A stretch of 64,000 bases of DNA, taken from NCBI RefSeq assembly GCF_900089585.1, contig NZ_FLRH01000004.1, forward strand, positions 1,481,001-1,545,000, read 5' to 3'. Below are positions 7,742 through 15,841 of the stretch, piece by piece. The DNA is from Micromonospora sediminicola (GTDB lineage Bacteria > Actinomycetota > Actinomycetes > Mycobacteriales > Micromonosporaceae). The notes below the pieces were generated by a model. That model saw only the letters and a program-made list of their open reading frames with translations, ran no database searches and had not been told where the DNA came from. Position numbers and translations under genes: made by a program. The stretch's first letter is position 1. Each line of letters begins with the position of its first letter.

Positions 7742-9118
7742 GTGGGCTACCAGGACCTGTCGTACTGGCTGTCCAGCCTGGACGAGCCGCTGACGCCGCG
7801 AGCCGGGTTGCCCGGCGACACGGACGCCGACGTGGCGATCGTGGGCGCCGGGTACACCGGGCTGTGGACGGCCTTCTACCTGGCCGAGGCCGACCCGACG
7901 CTGCGGATCGTGGTGCTGGAGCGGGAGATCGCCGGGTACGGCGCCTCCGGCCGCAACGGCGGCTGGTGCTCGGCGCTCTTCCCCACCTCACTGCCGGCGC
8001 TGGCCCGCCGGCACGGGCGGGACCGGGCGCTCGCCATGCAGCGGGCCATGCACGACACGGTCCGCGAGGTGGGCCGGGTGGTGGCCGCCGAGGGCGTCGA
8101 CTGCGACTGGCGGGCCGGCGGCACGGTGGTGCTGGCCCGCACCGGGCCGCAACTCGACCGGGCCCGGGCCGCGGTGGCCGAGGCCCACGCGTACGGGCTG
8201 ACCGACGACGACCTGGTGCTGCTCGACGCCGCCGAGGCCGCCGCCCGTTGCGCCGCCGACGGGGTACGCGGCGGCACGTACACCCCGCACTGCGCGGCCG
8301 TGCACCCGGCGAAGCTGGTCCGGGGGCTGGCCCGGGCGGTGGAGCGCCGCGGCGTACGCCTGCACGAGCGCACCCCGGTGACCGCGCTGCGGCCCGGGGC
8401 GGCGGTGACCCCGGCGGGCGTGGTGCGGGCGCCGGTGGTGGTCCGCGCGACCGAGGGCTTCACCCCGGCGCTGCCCGGGCACCGGCGGTCGGTCGCGCCG
8501 GTCTACTCGCTGATGGTGGCCACCCCGCCGCTGCCGGAGGAGACGTGGGCCCGGATCGGCCTGGCCGAGCGGGAGACGTTCTCCGACCACCGGCACGTCA
8601 TCGTCTACGGCCAGCGCACCGCCGACGGGCGGCTCGCCTTCGGCGGCCGGGGCGCCCCCTACCACTACGGCTCCCGGGTACGCCCCGACTTCGACCGGGA
8701 GCCCCGGGTGTTCGCGGCGTTGCGCCGGGCGCTCGGTGAACTCTTCCCGGTGCTCGGGCCGGACGTGCCGGTGACGCACGCCTGGGGCGGTCCGCTCGGG
8801 GTGGCCCGGGACTGGGCCGCCTCGGTGGGGCTGGACCGCCGCACCGGGCTGGCCTGGGCCGGGGGCTACGTCGGCGACGGCGTCGGCACCAGCAACCTGG
8901 CCGGCCGTACGCTGGCCGACCTGATCACCGGCCGGGAGAGCGACCTGACCGCGCTGCCCTGGGTCGGGCACCGCTCCCCGCGTTGGGAGCCCGAGCCGCT
9001 GCGCTGGCTCGCGATGAACGCCGGCCTGAGAGTCATGTCGTCCGCCGACGAGACCGAACTCCGCACCCACCGCCCCGCCCGCCGGGCCGCCCTCTTCGCC
9101 CGCTTCCTCGGCCACTGA
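7742..9118 (+). CDS. FAD-dependent oxidoreductase, second PuuB/DadA-like copy
   Basis: A flavin amine oxidase of 458 residues and a paralogue of the one at 1-1279. The Rossmann motif VAIVGAGYTGLWTAFYLAEA is near residue 30, ASGRNGGWC near 70, and the C-terminal AGGYVGDGVGTSNLAGR completes FAD binding. The GTG start lies three bases after the aminotransferase stop, so the two are co-transcribed. It likely oxidises a polyamine-derived substrate in the cytoplasm. Why the locus keeps two diverged oxidases is not clear from sequence; different substrates (for example acetylated or glutamylated forms) are possible. Confidence 0.87.
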   Translation: MGYQDLSYWLSSLDEPLTPRAGLPGDTDADVAIVGAGYTGLWTAFYLAEADPTLRIVVLEREIAGYGASGRNGGWCSALFPTSLPALARRHGRDRALAMQRAMHDTVREVGRVVAAEGVDCDWRAGGTVVLARTGPQLDRARAAVAEAHAYGLTDDDLVLLDAAEAAARCAADGVRGGTYTPHCAAVHPAKLVRGLARAVERRGVRLHERTPVTALRPGAAVTPAGVVRAPVVVRATEGFTPALPGHRRSVAPVYSLMVATPPLPEETWARIGLAERETFSDHRHVIVYGQRTADGRLAFGGRGAPYHYGSRVRPDFDREPRVFAALRRALGELFPVLGPDVPVTHAWGGPLGVARDWAASVGLDRRTGLAWAGGYVGDGVGTSNLAGRTLADLITGRESDLTALPWVGHRSPRWEPEPLRWLAMNAGLRVMSSADETELRTHRPARRAALFARFLGH

Positions 9119-9158
9119 CCCCGCCCTCGCGGCAGTCGGCGCCCAGGGGGCGGGTCAG
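9115..9158. terminator. Bidirectional hairpin between convergent genes
   Basis: CTGACCCCGCCC (9115-9126) pairs with GGGCGGGTCAG (9148-9158) with one bulged C. The stop codons of both convergent genes lie in the arms. No T-tract, as is usual for high-GC actinobacterial terminators. Confidence 0.6.
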
Positions 9159-9526
9159 TGGTTGGGCGGGATGACCCGGAGGTGGCCCCGGCGGCCCTGC
9201 TGGTGCGGGGGCTGGGGGGACGGCTGGTCGTCGGACGGAGGGCGGGGCGGGGCCGGGCGGGCGGCCTCACGGACCGCCTCGGCCAGCGCCACCAGGTCGT
9301 CCGTGGTGGGTGGCGGCGGCTCGAACTCACCCTCGTGCCGGACCACGTCCCAGCCACGCGGGGCGGTCAGGTTGCGGGCGTGCGGCTCACAGAGGTCGTA
9401 CGTGTGCGGTTCGGCGAACGCCGCGAGCGGGCCCACCACCGCCGTCGACTCGTTGTAGACATAGGTCAATGTGGCGACCGCTTGCCGGGGGCAGCCGTTA
9501 CGGGAGCAGCGCCGTGGTGACCTCAC
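9155..9526 (-). CDS. DUF3499 family protein
   Basis: A 123-residue actinobacterial protein of unknown function. The conserved N-terminal core CSRNGCPRQAVATLTYVYNE and the later LCEPHARNL carry four cysteine/histidine positions (C, C, C, H) that could form a small zinc knuckle. The C-terminal third is Pro/Gln-rich and probably disordered. It starts with GTG at 9526. It sits next to a zincin-like gene and whiB, the same order as I recall for Rv3258c-Rv3259-Rv3260c in M. tuberculosis. Family identification is firm; function is unknown. Confidence 0.85.
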   Translation of the reverse strand: MRSPRRCSRNGCPRQAVATLTYVYNESTAVVGPLAAFAEPHTYDLCEPHARNLTAPRGWDVVRHEGEFEPPPPTTDDLVALAEAVREAARPAPPRPPSDDQPSPQPPHQQGRRGHLRVIPPNH

Positions 9527-9679
9527 GGCGGCAGGGTATCCCCATTACCGGGTCCGGCGCACCGCTTCGCGTTACGACACGCCCGTCATGGTGATCACAA
9601 TTCGTCCGATCGCCGCACCGGCACGCCGGCCGACCGCGCCACGGTGGTCCGGCCCGGTGGCCGGGCTACCCTGTGCCTC

Positions 9680-10129
9680 ATGACCAGCCCGCAGAACCGC
9701 CGCCCCGGCTCCGGCCGGCGTACCCACCGCGACCGGCACGGTCGGGGGCTGCGCGGGCGTCTGGTGCCGGCCACCGTGCCGCTGGCCCGGACCAAGGCCG
9801 AGGTCTTCGACGACCTGGTGCTCGACACGGTGGAGACGCTCGAACGCCGGTTCGCCAAGGAGCTGGCCGGGGTGGAGTTCGCGGTCGAGGACGTCCCGCC
9901 GGATCTGAACGTCTACGACTCGGACGTGCTCGAGGACGGCGAGGTGCCGCTCGCCCGGCTGCTGCCGGGCCGGCCCGGCCGCCAGGAGGTGCCGCCCCGG
10001 ATCGTGCTCTACCGGCGGCCGCTGGAGTTCCGCGCGATGGACCGGGAGGACCTCGCCGACCTCGTGCACGACGTGATCATCGAGCAGGTGGCGAACCTGC
10101 TCGGCGTCGACCCCGACGAACTGGCCTGA
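9680..10129 (+). CDS. Zincin-like metallopeptidase family protein with degenerate active site
   Basis: A 149-residue protein of the PF06262-type minimal zincin family. The central region EVFDDLVLDTVETLERRFAK and the C-terminal helix DLVHDVIIEQVANLLGVD match the family layout. The position where other members have HExxH reads EQVAN here, so both zinc-ligand histidines appear to be missing. It may be a non-catalytic relative. The first ~30 residues are Arg/Gly-rich. The start at ATG 9680 avoids an unlikely 12-residue extension from 9644. It is convergent with whiB and separated from it by a hairpin. Confidence 0.8.
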   Translation: MTSPQNRRPGSGRRTHRDRHGRGLRGRLVPATVPLARTKAEVFDDLVLDTVETLERRFAKELAGVEFAVEDVPPDLNVYDSDVLEDGEVPLARLLPGRPGRQEVPPRIVLYRRPLEFRAMDREDLADLVHDVIIEQVANLLGVDPDELA

Positions 10130-10149
10130 CCGGCCGGACGCCGACCGCG

Positions 10150-10180
10150 CGGACCGGGCGGCCCCCACCGCCCCGGTCCG
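10150..10180. terminator. Bidirectional hairpin between the zincin gene and whiB
   Basis: CGGACCGGGCGG (10150-10161) pairs with CCGCCCCGGTCCG (10168-10180) with a single bulge. It lies 21 bases after the zincin stop and 9 bases beyond the whiB stop on the other strand. Confidence 0.65.
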
Positions 10181-10188
10181 TACGCTCC

Positions 10189-10449
10189 TCAGGCGGCGAC
10201 CCGCCGCTTGAGCTTGCGCCGCTCCCGTTCGGAGAGGCCGCCCCAGATCCCGAACCGCTCGTCGTGGCCGAGCGCGTACTCCAGACATTCCGTCTTCACT
10301 TCACACCGCGAGCAGATGCGCTTCGCCTCGCGGGTCGAGCCGCCCTTCTCGGGAAAGAACGCCTCCGGGTCGGTCTGCGAGCAGAGCGCCCGCTCCTGCC
10401 ACTCCGGCGCGTTCCCGAGCAGGTCGGCCACCTCGAGCTGGCCGTCCAT
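10189..10449 (-). CDS. whiB: WhiB-family iron-sulfur transcription factor (WhiB/WhiB2 type)
   Basis: An 86-residue developmental regulator that binds a [4Fe-4S] cluster and acts with the principal sigma factor. The four cluster ligands are C23, C46, C49 and C55 (C...C-x2-C-x5-C). The glycine-rich turn GIWGG is at 67-71, followed by a basic tail RERRKLKRR. The sequence around PEAFFPEKGGSTREAK is characteristic of the WhiB/WhmD branch that governs septation and sporulation. A strong Shine-Dalgarno (AAGGAGG) lies about eight bases before the ATG. The predicted promoter about 110 bases upstream overlaps a perfect palindrome (see the separate entry). Neighbouring genes match the M. tuberculosis whiB2 neighbourhood. 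Confidence 0.95.
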   Translation of the reverse strand: MDGQLEVADLLGNAPEWQERALCSQTDPEAFFPEKGGSTREAKRICSRCEVKTECLEYALGHDERFGIWGGLSERERRKLKRRVAA

Positions 10450-10564
10450 CGATTGCCTCCTTGTCGCGCACCGGCGTCATTCGCCGCTGCAACCCCCCAC
10501 GCGAAAGGCGTGCCTGTCCGTACGGACCTGTTTTGTTGCGTTCCGTGCGAACAACCCCATTCAA

Positions 10565-10594
10565 ATTACACGCGTGTAATGCGTGCGCCGTCAA
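10565..10594 (-). promoter_or_regulatory. Predicted whiB promoter overlapped by a perfect 16-bp palindrome
   Basis: Read on the minus strand, TTGACG (10594-10589), an 18-base spacer and TGTAAT (10570-10565) make a near-consensus vegetative promoter. The palindrome ATTACACGCGTGTAAT spans 10565-10580, covering the -10 box and part of the spacer, which is a classic repressor position. A transcript would start near 10558 and have a leader of about 108 nt. Confidence 0.65.
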
Positions 10595-10858
10595 GCCAAA
10601 CTTGATAATGGAGTCGCCCTCCCGACACGACCGGGACGACCGCTGCGGCCGCCCGTAGCCTCGCAACCTGCCCTATCGATTCAGACCCCGGACGAGTAAC
10701 GCCCTCCCCGGCGAGTTGCCCCAAGTTTTCTGCCGTGGCGCACCCTCGGGTGGGCCGGCCGGACGCCCCCGCCGGCCGTCGTTCCAAGATCAGAATTGGT
10801 GGGCCAAAGGGTAACGCGCCCGTCGCGGTACCGCCCGTCGAGTCGGTCAACGCCGACC

Positions 10859-10887
10859 GCGCCCCGTCCATCATGTGGACGGGGCGC
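10859..10887 (-). terminator. Hairpin terminator after the DUF4331 cassette
   Basis: GCGCCCCGTCCA (10859-10870), loop TCATG and the perfect complement (10876-10887) form a 12-bp stem. It lies 21 bases past the stop of the last cassette gene. Confidence 0.75.
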
Positions 10888-10908
10888 GGGGGCCGGCGCG
10901 GCGGTCGG

Positions 10909-11250
10909 TCAGTCCGACCGGGGCGGTGAACTGCTCGGCCAGGCGAATTCGGTGATCGCTCCACCGGTGACGGAGATCGCGCCGGCGGGTGTGACATCGT
11001 CCCACCAGACGGTATAGGGACCGGCCTCCAGGTCCGGGTAGACGGCACTGTGGAAGACGCCGTCACGCACGTGCCGCTCCCGGACGGCGGAGTGGGTACG
11101 GGGTCCGTCCCGGTCCGCGCGGCTGATCTCGATCTCCCGCCCGTGCAGCTCCCGGCCGGTGTGGATGATCAGCGCGCCGGAGTCGCCGCCGAGGTCGAGC
11201 ACGACCGTGCCGCTGAACGACGGTCCCATGTCGTGGTGCTGGTGTCCCAT
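10909..11250 (-). CDS. Small His-rich-start protein in the DUF4331 cassette, unknown function
   Basis: 113 residues; I do not recognise the family. It begins MGHQHHDMGPSF, a possible metal-binding start. The remainder looks like a compact beta-rich domain (GTVVLDLGGDSGALIIHTG, later YPDLEAGPYTVWWDDV). No signal peptide or membrane segment is visible. ATG 11250 is preceded by GGGGAG at good spacing, and the gene starts 11 bases after the DUF4331 stop, so the two are translationally close. A much longer open frame runs upstream through the DUF4331 gene, but it is an out-of-frame shadow. Being last in the cassette and followed by a strong hairpin supports it as a real gene. Confidence 0.7.
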   Translation of the reverse strand: MGHQHHDMGPSFSGTVVLDLGGDSGALIIHTGRELHGREIEISRADRDGPRTHSAVRERHVRDGVFHSAVYPDLEAGPYTVWWDDVTPAGAISVTGGAITEFAWPSSSPPRSD

Positions 11251-11261
11251 TCCCGCTCCCC

Positions 11262-12659
11262 TCAGGACTTCTTCGCCGGCGGGTTGTTGAACCCGTCGTA
11301 CGGCGTGCCGAGGAACGGGAAGTCGCCGAGGAACGGCGCGGTCACGTCGCCCGCGTCCAGCCCCGGGGTGACCGCCGCCGCGGCGGCGTCCGGCTTGAAC
11401 GTCCTGTCCACCAGCGGGACGGTGAGCCCGGCGATCGCCCGCAGCGCGATGGTCACCACGTCGTCGCCCACCCGGCGGCCGTTCGGGAAGCCGGCCAGGT
11501 CGCCGCCGAGCACGCCGAACCGGTCCGGCCTGCGGCTGGGCCGGATCGCCGTGTTCAGGCGCAGCATGTCGGCCTGCACGTCGCCGGTGGTGTTGGCGAA
11601 GCCGTCGATCAGCCCGGCCGGTACGCCGGTGAGCAGGATCGCCACCAGGTCGGCCCGCGGCTTCTTGGCCTTGTTCAGCGCGTCCAGGTTGGGGAAGACG
11701 CCCGGGTAGAGCGTCGGCAGCAGGGCGGCCAGCTCGGGGCGCTCGACGAAGCCGGCGAACCGCTTGTCCTCCGACGGCGGCAGCGTGTTCCACAGGTCCT
11801 TCTTGGACATCGGCACGATGACCTCGTTGAACAACGGGTTGCCGAGTCGTGACACCTGGGTGAAGGGGCCGGCGGCCGTGTCCGCGGCCACCCGCTCGCC
11901 CAGGACCCGGACCTGCTGGCGCGACGCGCTGGTCCAGACGCCGATGGTGGAGGCGCGGTCGGCGTAGCCGTACCGGCTGGCCCGGCGGCGCACCTTGCTC
12001 AGCGGCACCTGCACCGCGATGCTGTGCACGTTCAGCCGGTCCAGCGCGTTGACCGGCTCGCCCTCGGTCTTGAACAGCTTCTTCCCGGCCACGTGCAGCT
12101 GCTGGAACGGCCGCAGCGTGCCCAGGTCGAACACCGCGCCCAGGTCCACGAAGAACCCGTCGGCCCGCTGGCCGGCGAAGACCTTCTCCCCGGTGGACAG
12201 CTTGAACGTCGCCTGCTTCACCAGGTTCTGGTAGTTGGGCGTGGACAGCGGGCCCACGTTGCACGGCGGGCAGGGCAGCTTGTGCGCCAGCACGTGCTCA
12301 CGCCCGTCCGCGATCCGGGTCAGCCGGTAGAACTGGCGCCGGTTCCAGTTCTTGCTCTCCAGCGACTCGATCGGCCCGGTGTTGTAGAGAAAACTGTTCT
12401 GGTTCGTGATCTCGGTGGTGAATTCGAAACGATAGGTGACGTCCGGATAACCGTCGCCGTCGTTGTCGACGTGAATCTCGTACCGGACGTCGTCGCCGAA
12501 CTCGAAGAAGTTGGGGCCGCCGGAGGGAAGCTGCACCGGCACGTAGTTGGCGATCAACGTGACCGTGTCCGGCTGGCTGGGACTGACGAACGCGTAGAGA
12601 TCGGAGCTGTCGGCGACCGGATCCTTGGCGATCTCCGGGGCCTCACGGTGAGAGGACAT
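11262..12659 (-). CDS. DUF4331 family protein
   Basis: A 465-residue protein opening MSSHREAPEIAKDPVADSSD, the hallmark N-terminus of DUF4331, followed by LYAFVSPSQPDTVTLIANYVP. The DNDGDGYPDVTYRFEF segment resembles a calcium-type loop. No signal peptide is visible with this start. An upstream in-frame MWSA start at 12671 would add only four residues. The family is widespread but lacks an established biochemical role. It is sandwiched between a Tat-signal protein and a small His-rich protein, all on one strand with short gaps, so the three probably function together. Family call is firm, role unknown. Confidence 0.88.
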   Translation of the reverse strand: MSSHREAPEIAKDPVADSSDLYAFVSPSQPDTVTLIANYVPVQLPSGGPNFFEFGDDVRYEIHVDNDGDGYPDVTYRFEFTTEITNQNSFLYNTGPIESLESKNWNRRQFYRLTRIADGREHVLAHKLPCPPCNVGPLSTPNYQNLVKQATFKLSTGEKVFAGQRADGFFVDLGAVFDLGTLRPFQQLHVAGKKLFKTEGEPVNALDRLNVHSIAVQVPLSKVRRRASRYGYADRASTIGVWTSASRQQVRVLGERVAADTAAGPFTQVSRLGNPLFNEVIVPMSKKDLWNTLPPSEDKRFAGFVERPELAALLPTLYPGVFPNLDALNKAKKPRADLVAILLTGVPAGLIDGFANTTGDVQADMLRLNTAIRPSRRPDRFGVLGGDLAGFPNGRRVGDDVVTIALRAIAGLTVPLVDRTFKPDAAAAAVTPGLDAGDVTAPFLGDFPFLGTPYDGFNNPPAKKS

Positions 12660-12731
12660 GGCGGACCACACCTTCGTCGGGTGAACGGAAGTCGGGACCG
12701 GCGGCGGGAGCCCGCGCCGGGAGGGGCGGGA

Positions 12732-13025
12732 TCAGCGGCGGCCGGCGGCGCGCACCAGGCGGTCGGCCAGACCCCGGTCGCGCACCTGGACCCGGGTCGT
12801 ACCGACGAAGACGTCCATCGCGCCGGTGGCGGCGTCGCGGAGATGGACCACGATCGGCTCGTCGCGCCGGCTCGCGGTCGGGGCGTTCTGCGCGGCGGAC
12901 AGGCCCGGCACGGTGAGCGCGGCCGCGCCCAGGGTGGCGCTCGCGGCGGCGGTCAACGTCTGCCGCCGGGTCAGCCGCGGCCAGGGCCGCCGCTTGGGGG
13001 CGTCGGTGGTCTCGTCAGTGCTCAT
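12732..13025 (-). CDS. Small Tat-signal exported protein
   Basis: 97 residues. After an acidic/basic start comes a twin-arginine motif RLTRRQTLTAAASATLGAAA and a hydrophobic stretch ending around LSAAQNA, a plausible Tat signal peptide. The mature part is only about 45 residues and includes VVHLRDAATGAMDVFVGTTR. I do not recognise a family. It lies 72 bases upstream of the DUF4331 gene and is likely the first gene of that cassette. A longer frame to 13127 is GC-rich and non-conserved looking, so ATG 13025 is preferred. Confidence 0.7.
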   Translation of the reverse strand: MSTDETTDAPKRRPWPRLTRRQTLTAAASATLGAAALTVPGLSAAQNAPTASRRDEPIVVHLRDAATGAMDVFVGTTRVQVRDRGLADRLVRAAGRR

Positions 13026-13176
13026 CGGCAACCTTTCCGGGCCGGCGCCGCGGCGCCGCGGGGGCCGGGCACCCGGACGCCGCCGGGTCCCCGGGCTGGG
13101 GGTCACCGGCGGCGGTCCTCGCCGCAACCGCCGCCGGCATCGACAGGTACGGCCGGCGGCGGGGAAAGGTTCGACG

Positions 13177-15696
13177 TCAGGCGCCGGTGTGACCGTACGC
13201 GGTCGTCCGCTTGCGGAACGGTCGCCCGGCGGTCGAGGCGATCGCCCGCAACTGCTCCTCGGTACGCGCCGAACCGTTGCCCGACCCGGCCATCCGGGAG
13301 ATGGTCTCCTCCATCAGCGTGCCGCCGAGGTCGTTGCAGCCGCCCCGCAGCATCTCCACCGTGCCCGCGTCGCCGAGCTTCACCCAGGAGCACTGGATGT
13401 TGTCGATCCGGCCGTGCAGCAGCAGCCGGGCCATCGCGTGCACCGCCCGGTTCTCCCGCCAGGTCGGCCCCGGGCGGGCGATGCCGGCCAGGTAGATCGG
13501 CGCGTTGGTGTGCACGAACGGCAGCGCCACGAACTCGGTGAACCCGCCGGTGCGGTCCTGGACCCCGGCCAGCACCCGGAAGTGGGCCAGCCACTGGCCC
13601 GGGTGGTCGACGTGGCCGTACATCATCGTGGAGCTGGACCGGATGCCCAGCTCGTGGGCCGTGCTCACCACGTCGACCCAGGCGGCGGCCGGCAGCTTGC
13701 CCTTGGTGAGCACCCAGCGCACGTCGTCGTCGAGGATCTCGGCGGCGGTGCCCGGGATGGTGTCCAGCCCGGCCTCGCGCAGCATGCCGAGCCACTCCCG
13801 CACCGGCACGCCGGCCTTCGCCGCCGCGGTGACGATCTCCATCGGGGAGAACGCGTGCACGTGCATGCCCGGCACCCGCGCCTTGATCGCCCGGACGATG
13901 TCGGCGTAGCCGGTGACCGGCATCTTCGGGTCGATCCCGCCCTGGAGGCACACCTCGGTGGCGCCGGCCGCCCACGCCTCCTCCGCCCGGTCGGCCACCT
14001 GCTCCAGCGACAGCCGGAACGCGTCGGCGTCGCTCTCCCGCTGGGCGAAGGCGCAGAACCGGCAGCCCACGTAGCAGACGTTGGTGAAGTTGATGTTCCG
14101 GTTGACCACGTAGGTCACGTCGTCGCCGACCGCGTCCCGGCGCACGTCGTCGGCGATCCGGCACAACGCGTCCAGCGCCGCGCCGTCCGCGCCGAACAAC
14201 GCCAGCGCCTTCGCCTCGTGCGCCGGGGCCAGCAGCGCGGCCGGGTCGTCAGCGGCCAGCCGCAGGCCCGCGCGCAGATCGGCGTCCGCACCGCCGGATC
14301 CGGGTACGCCGACCGGACGCGTGACCTTGTTCGCCACCTCGGACCAGTCGCCGTAGACGCTGTCGAAGTCGCCCCGCCGGTCCTCGGTGCGGCCGGTGAC
14401 GTCGATCGTGACGTGCAGGTCGGTCCGGCCGCCGAAGACCTCCTCCGGCTCCTGCCAGGGCCGTCCCACCGGGCGCGCCGCCTCGACCGCGAGCCCGGTG
14501 GCCGGGTCGGCGAGCGCGGTGACGTGCGGCAGCAGGCGCGGGTCCAGCCACGGCGCGCCGGCCCGCACGTACTCCGGGTAGACGGTCAGCCGCTCGCGCA
14601 GCGTGAAACCCGCGCCCGCCGTGCGCCGGGCCAGCTCGTCCAGCTGCGGCCAGGGACGCTCCGGGTTGACGTGGTCGGGGGTGACCGGCGAGACGCCGCC
14701 CCAGTCGTCGATGCCGGCGCGCAGCAGCAGGTCGTACTCACCGGCGATGAGGTTCGGCGGGGCCTGGATCCGGGCCCGCGGGCCGAGCAGCACCCGGGCC
14801 ACCGCCACGGTGGCCGCCAGGTCGTGCAGCTCGGCGTCCGGCATGCCGCGCATCGCGGTGTCCGGCTTGGCGCGGAAGTTCTGCACGATCACCTCCTGGA
14901 GGTGGCCGTACTCCCGCATCGCGCGGCGGATGGCGAACAACGCGTCCACCCGCTCGGCCCGGTTCTCGCCGATGCCGATCAGGATGCCGGTGGTGAACGG
15001 CACGCCGACCCGGCCGGCGTCGTCGAGCACCCGCAACCGCACCGCGGGCTCCTTGTCGGGCGAGCCGAAGTGCGGGCCGCCCGGCTCCGACCAGAGCCGG
15101 GTCGCGGTGGTCTCCAGCATCATGCCCATGCTGGGCGCGACCGGCTTGAGCCGCTGCAACTCCGACCAGGAGAGCACGCCCGGGTTGAGGTGCGGCAGCA
15201 GGCCGGTCTCCTCCAGCACCGCCACCGCGCAGGCGCGCAGATAGTCGAGGGTCGAGTCGTAGCCCCGCTCGTCCAGCCACCGCCGGGCCGCCGGCCAGCG
15301 CTCCTCCGGGCGGTCGCCGAGCGTGAACAGCGCCTCCTTGCAACCCTGCGCGGCGCCCTCGCGGGCGATCGCCAGCACCTCGTCGCGTTCCAGGTAGGCG
15401 GCGGGCAGTCGGTGCGGCACGGTGGCGAACGTGCAGTAGTGGCAGCGATCCCGGCAGAGCCGGGTCAGCGGGACGAAGACCTTCTTGGAGAAGGTCACCA
15501 CCCCCGGTCGGCCGGCCTCGCGCAGGCCGGCGTCGCGGATGTCCCCGGCGACGCGGAGCAGTTCGTCCAGCGCCAGGCCGCGCGCGGTCAGCAGCGCCGC
15601 CGCCTCGTCCGCGTCCAACGCCCGGCCGGTGGCGGCGCGACCGAGCGCCCGCCGGACGCTCGCCTCGGTCGGGACGGGCTCACTGCGATCAACCAT
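13177..15696 (-). CDS. fbiC: FO synthase, fused CofG-CofH (F420 biosynthesis)
   Basis: A bifunctional radical-SAM enzyme of 839 residues that builds the deazaflavin FO from tyrosine and a ribityl-uracil. The N-terminal CofG half has its cluster motif C81-x3-C85-x2-C88 (CRDRCHYC). The CofH half has C541-x3-C545-x2-C548 (CYVGCRFC). Length matches actinobacterial FbiC (about 850). It is on the strand opposite fbiA-fbiB, with one membrane protein gene between. In M. tuberculosis fbiC is, from memory, remote from fbiAB, so linkage here is notable. A copy of the 59-bp palindromic repeat begins 39 bases upstream of its start. Confidence 0.97.
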   Translation of the reverse strand: MVDRSEPVPTEASVRRALGRAATGRALDADEAAALLTARGLALDELLRVAGDIRDAGLREAGRPGVVTFSKKVFVPLTRLCRDRCHYCTFATVPHRLPAAYLERDEVLAIAREGAAQGCKEALFTLGDRPEERWPAARRWLDERGYDSTLDYLRACAVAVLEETGLLPHLNPGVLSWSELQRLKPVAPSMGMMLETTATRLWSEPGGPHFGSPDKEPAVRLRVLDDAGRVGVPFTTGILIGIGENRAERVDALFAIRRAMREYGHLQEVIVQNFRAKPDTAMRGMPDAELHDLAATVAVARVLLGPRARIQAPPNLIAGEYDLLLRAGIDDWGGVSPVTPDHVNPERPWPQLDELARRTAGAGFTLRERLTVYPEYVRAGAPWLDPRLLPHVTALADPATGLAVEAARPVGRPWQEPEEVFGGRTDLHVTIDVTGRTEDRRGDFDSVYGDWSEVANKVTRPVGVPGSGGADADLRAGLRLAADDPAALLAPAHEAKALALFGADGAALDALCRIADDVRRDAVGDDVTYVVNRNINFTNVCYVGCRFCAFAQRESDADAFRLSLEQVADRAEEAWAAGATEVCLQGGIDPKMPVTGYADIVRAIKARVPGMHVHAFSPMEIVTAAAKAGVPVREWLGMLREAGLDTIPGTAAEILDDDVRWVLTKGKLPAAAWVDVVSTAHELGIRSSSTMMYGHVDHPGQWLAHFRVLAGVQDRTGGFTEFVALPFVHTNAPIYLAGIARPGPTWRENRAVHAMARLLLHGRIDNIQCSWVKLGDAGTVEMLRGGCNDLGGTLMEETISRMAGSGNGSARTEEQLRAIASTAGRPFRKRTTAYGHTGA

Positions 15697-15734
15697 CGGC
15701 CCAGCCTATGCGGTGCCGCTCGCGGTTCACTCGA

Positions 15735-15793
15735 GTGTAAGGAGGGGCCCCCGCTCAACGCCTCCGGTAAAGGCGGGGGCCCCTCTTGACACC
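15735..15793. repeat. 59-bp palindromic repeat, copy A
   Basis: Begins GTGTAAGGAGGGGCCCCC and ends GGGGGCCCCTCTTGACACC, so its ends are imperfect inverted repeats. It aligns end to end without gaps with copies at 27335-27393, 27447-27504 (inverted) and 63540-63598. Each copy carries two GGGCCC cores around a central ACGCNT..GGTA segment. It lies upstream of fbiC. Confidence 0.85.
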
Positions 15794-15797
15794 GGCC

Positions 15798-15840
15798 CGC
15801 CGCGCGGGCGGCGGCGTGTTCCGCCGCCGCCCGCGCGGCG
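15798..15840 (-). terminator. 19-bp perfect hairpin after the proline-rich membrane protein gene
   Basis: Arms 15798-15816 and 15822-15840 are perfectly complementary over 19 bp, with loop TGTTC. The hairpin abuts the stop codon of the minus-strand gene ending at 15842. This is one of the strongest stems in the window. Confidence 0.8.
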
Positions 15841-15841
15841 T

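Larger units (their letters stand above)
10450..10908. other. 459-bp intergenic region upstream of whiB
   Basis: Holds the whiB promoter and 16-bp palindrome (10565-10594) and, at its far end, the terminator of the DUF4331 cassette (10859-10887). Between about 10600 and 10858 I see AT-richer patches but no gene, RNA or repeat I can support. Confidence 0.6.

Noticed and set aside
10565..10580. BldD-type operator
   Set aside because: The half-sites TTACAC and GTGTAA are separated by two bases, whereas the BldD consensus as I recall it has a one-base centre. The site may still bind another regulator.
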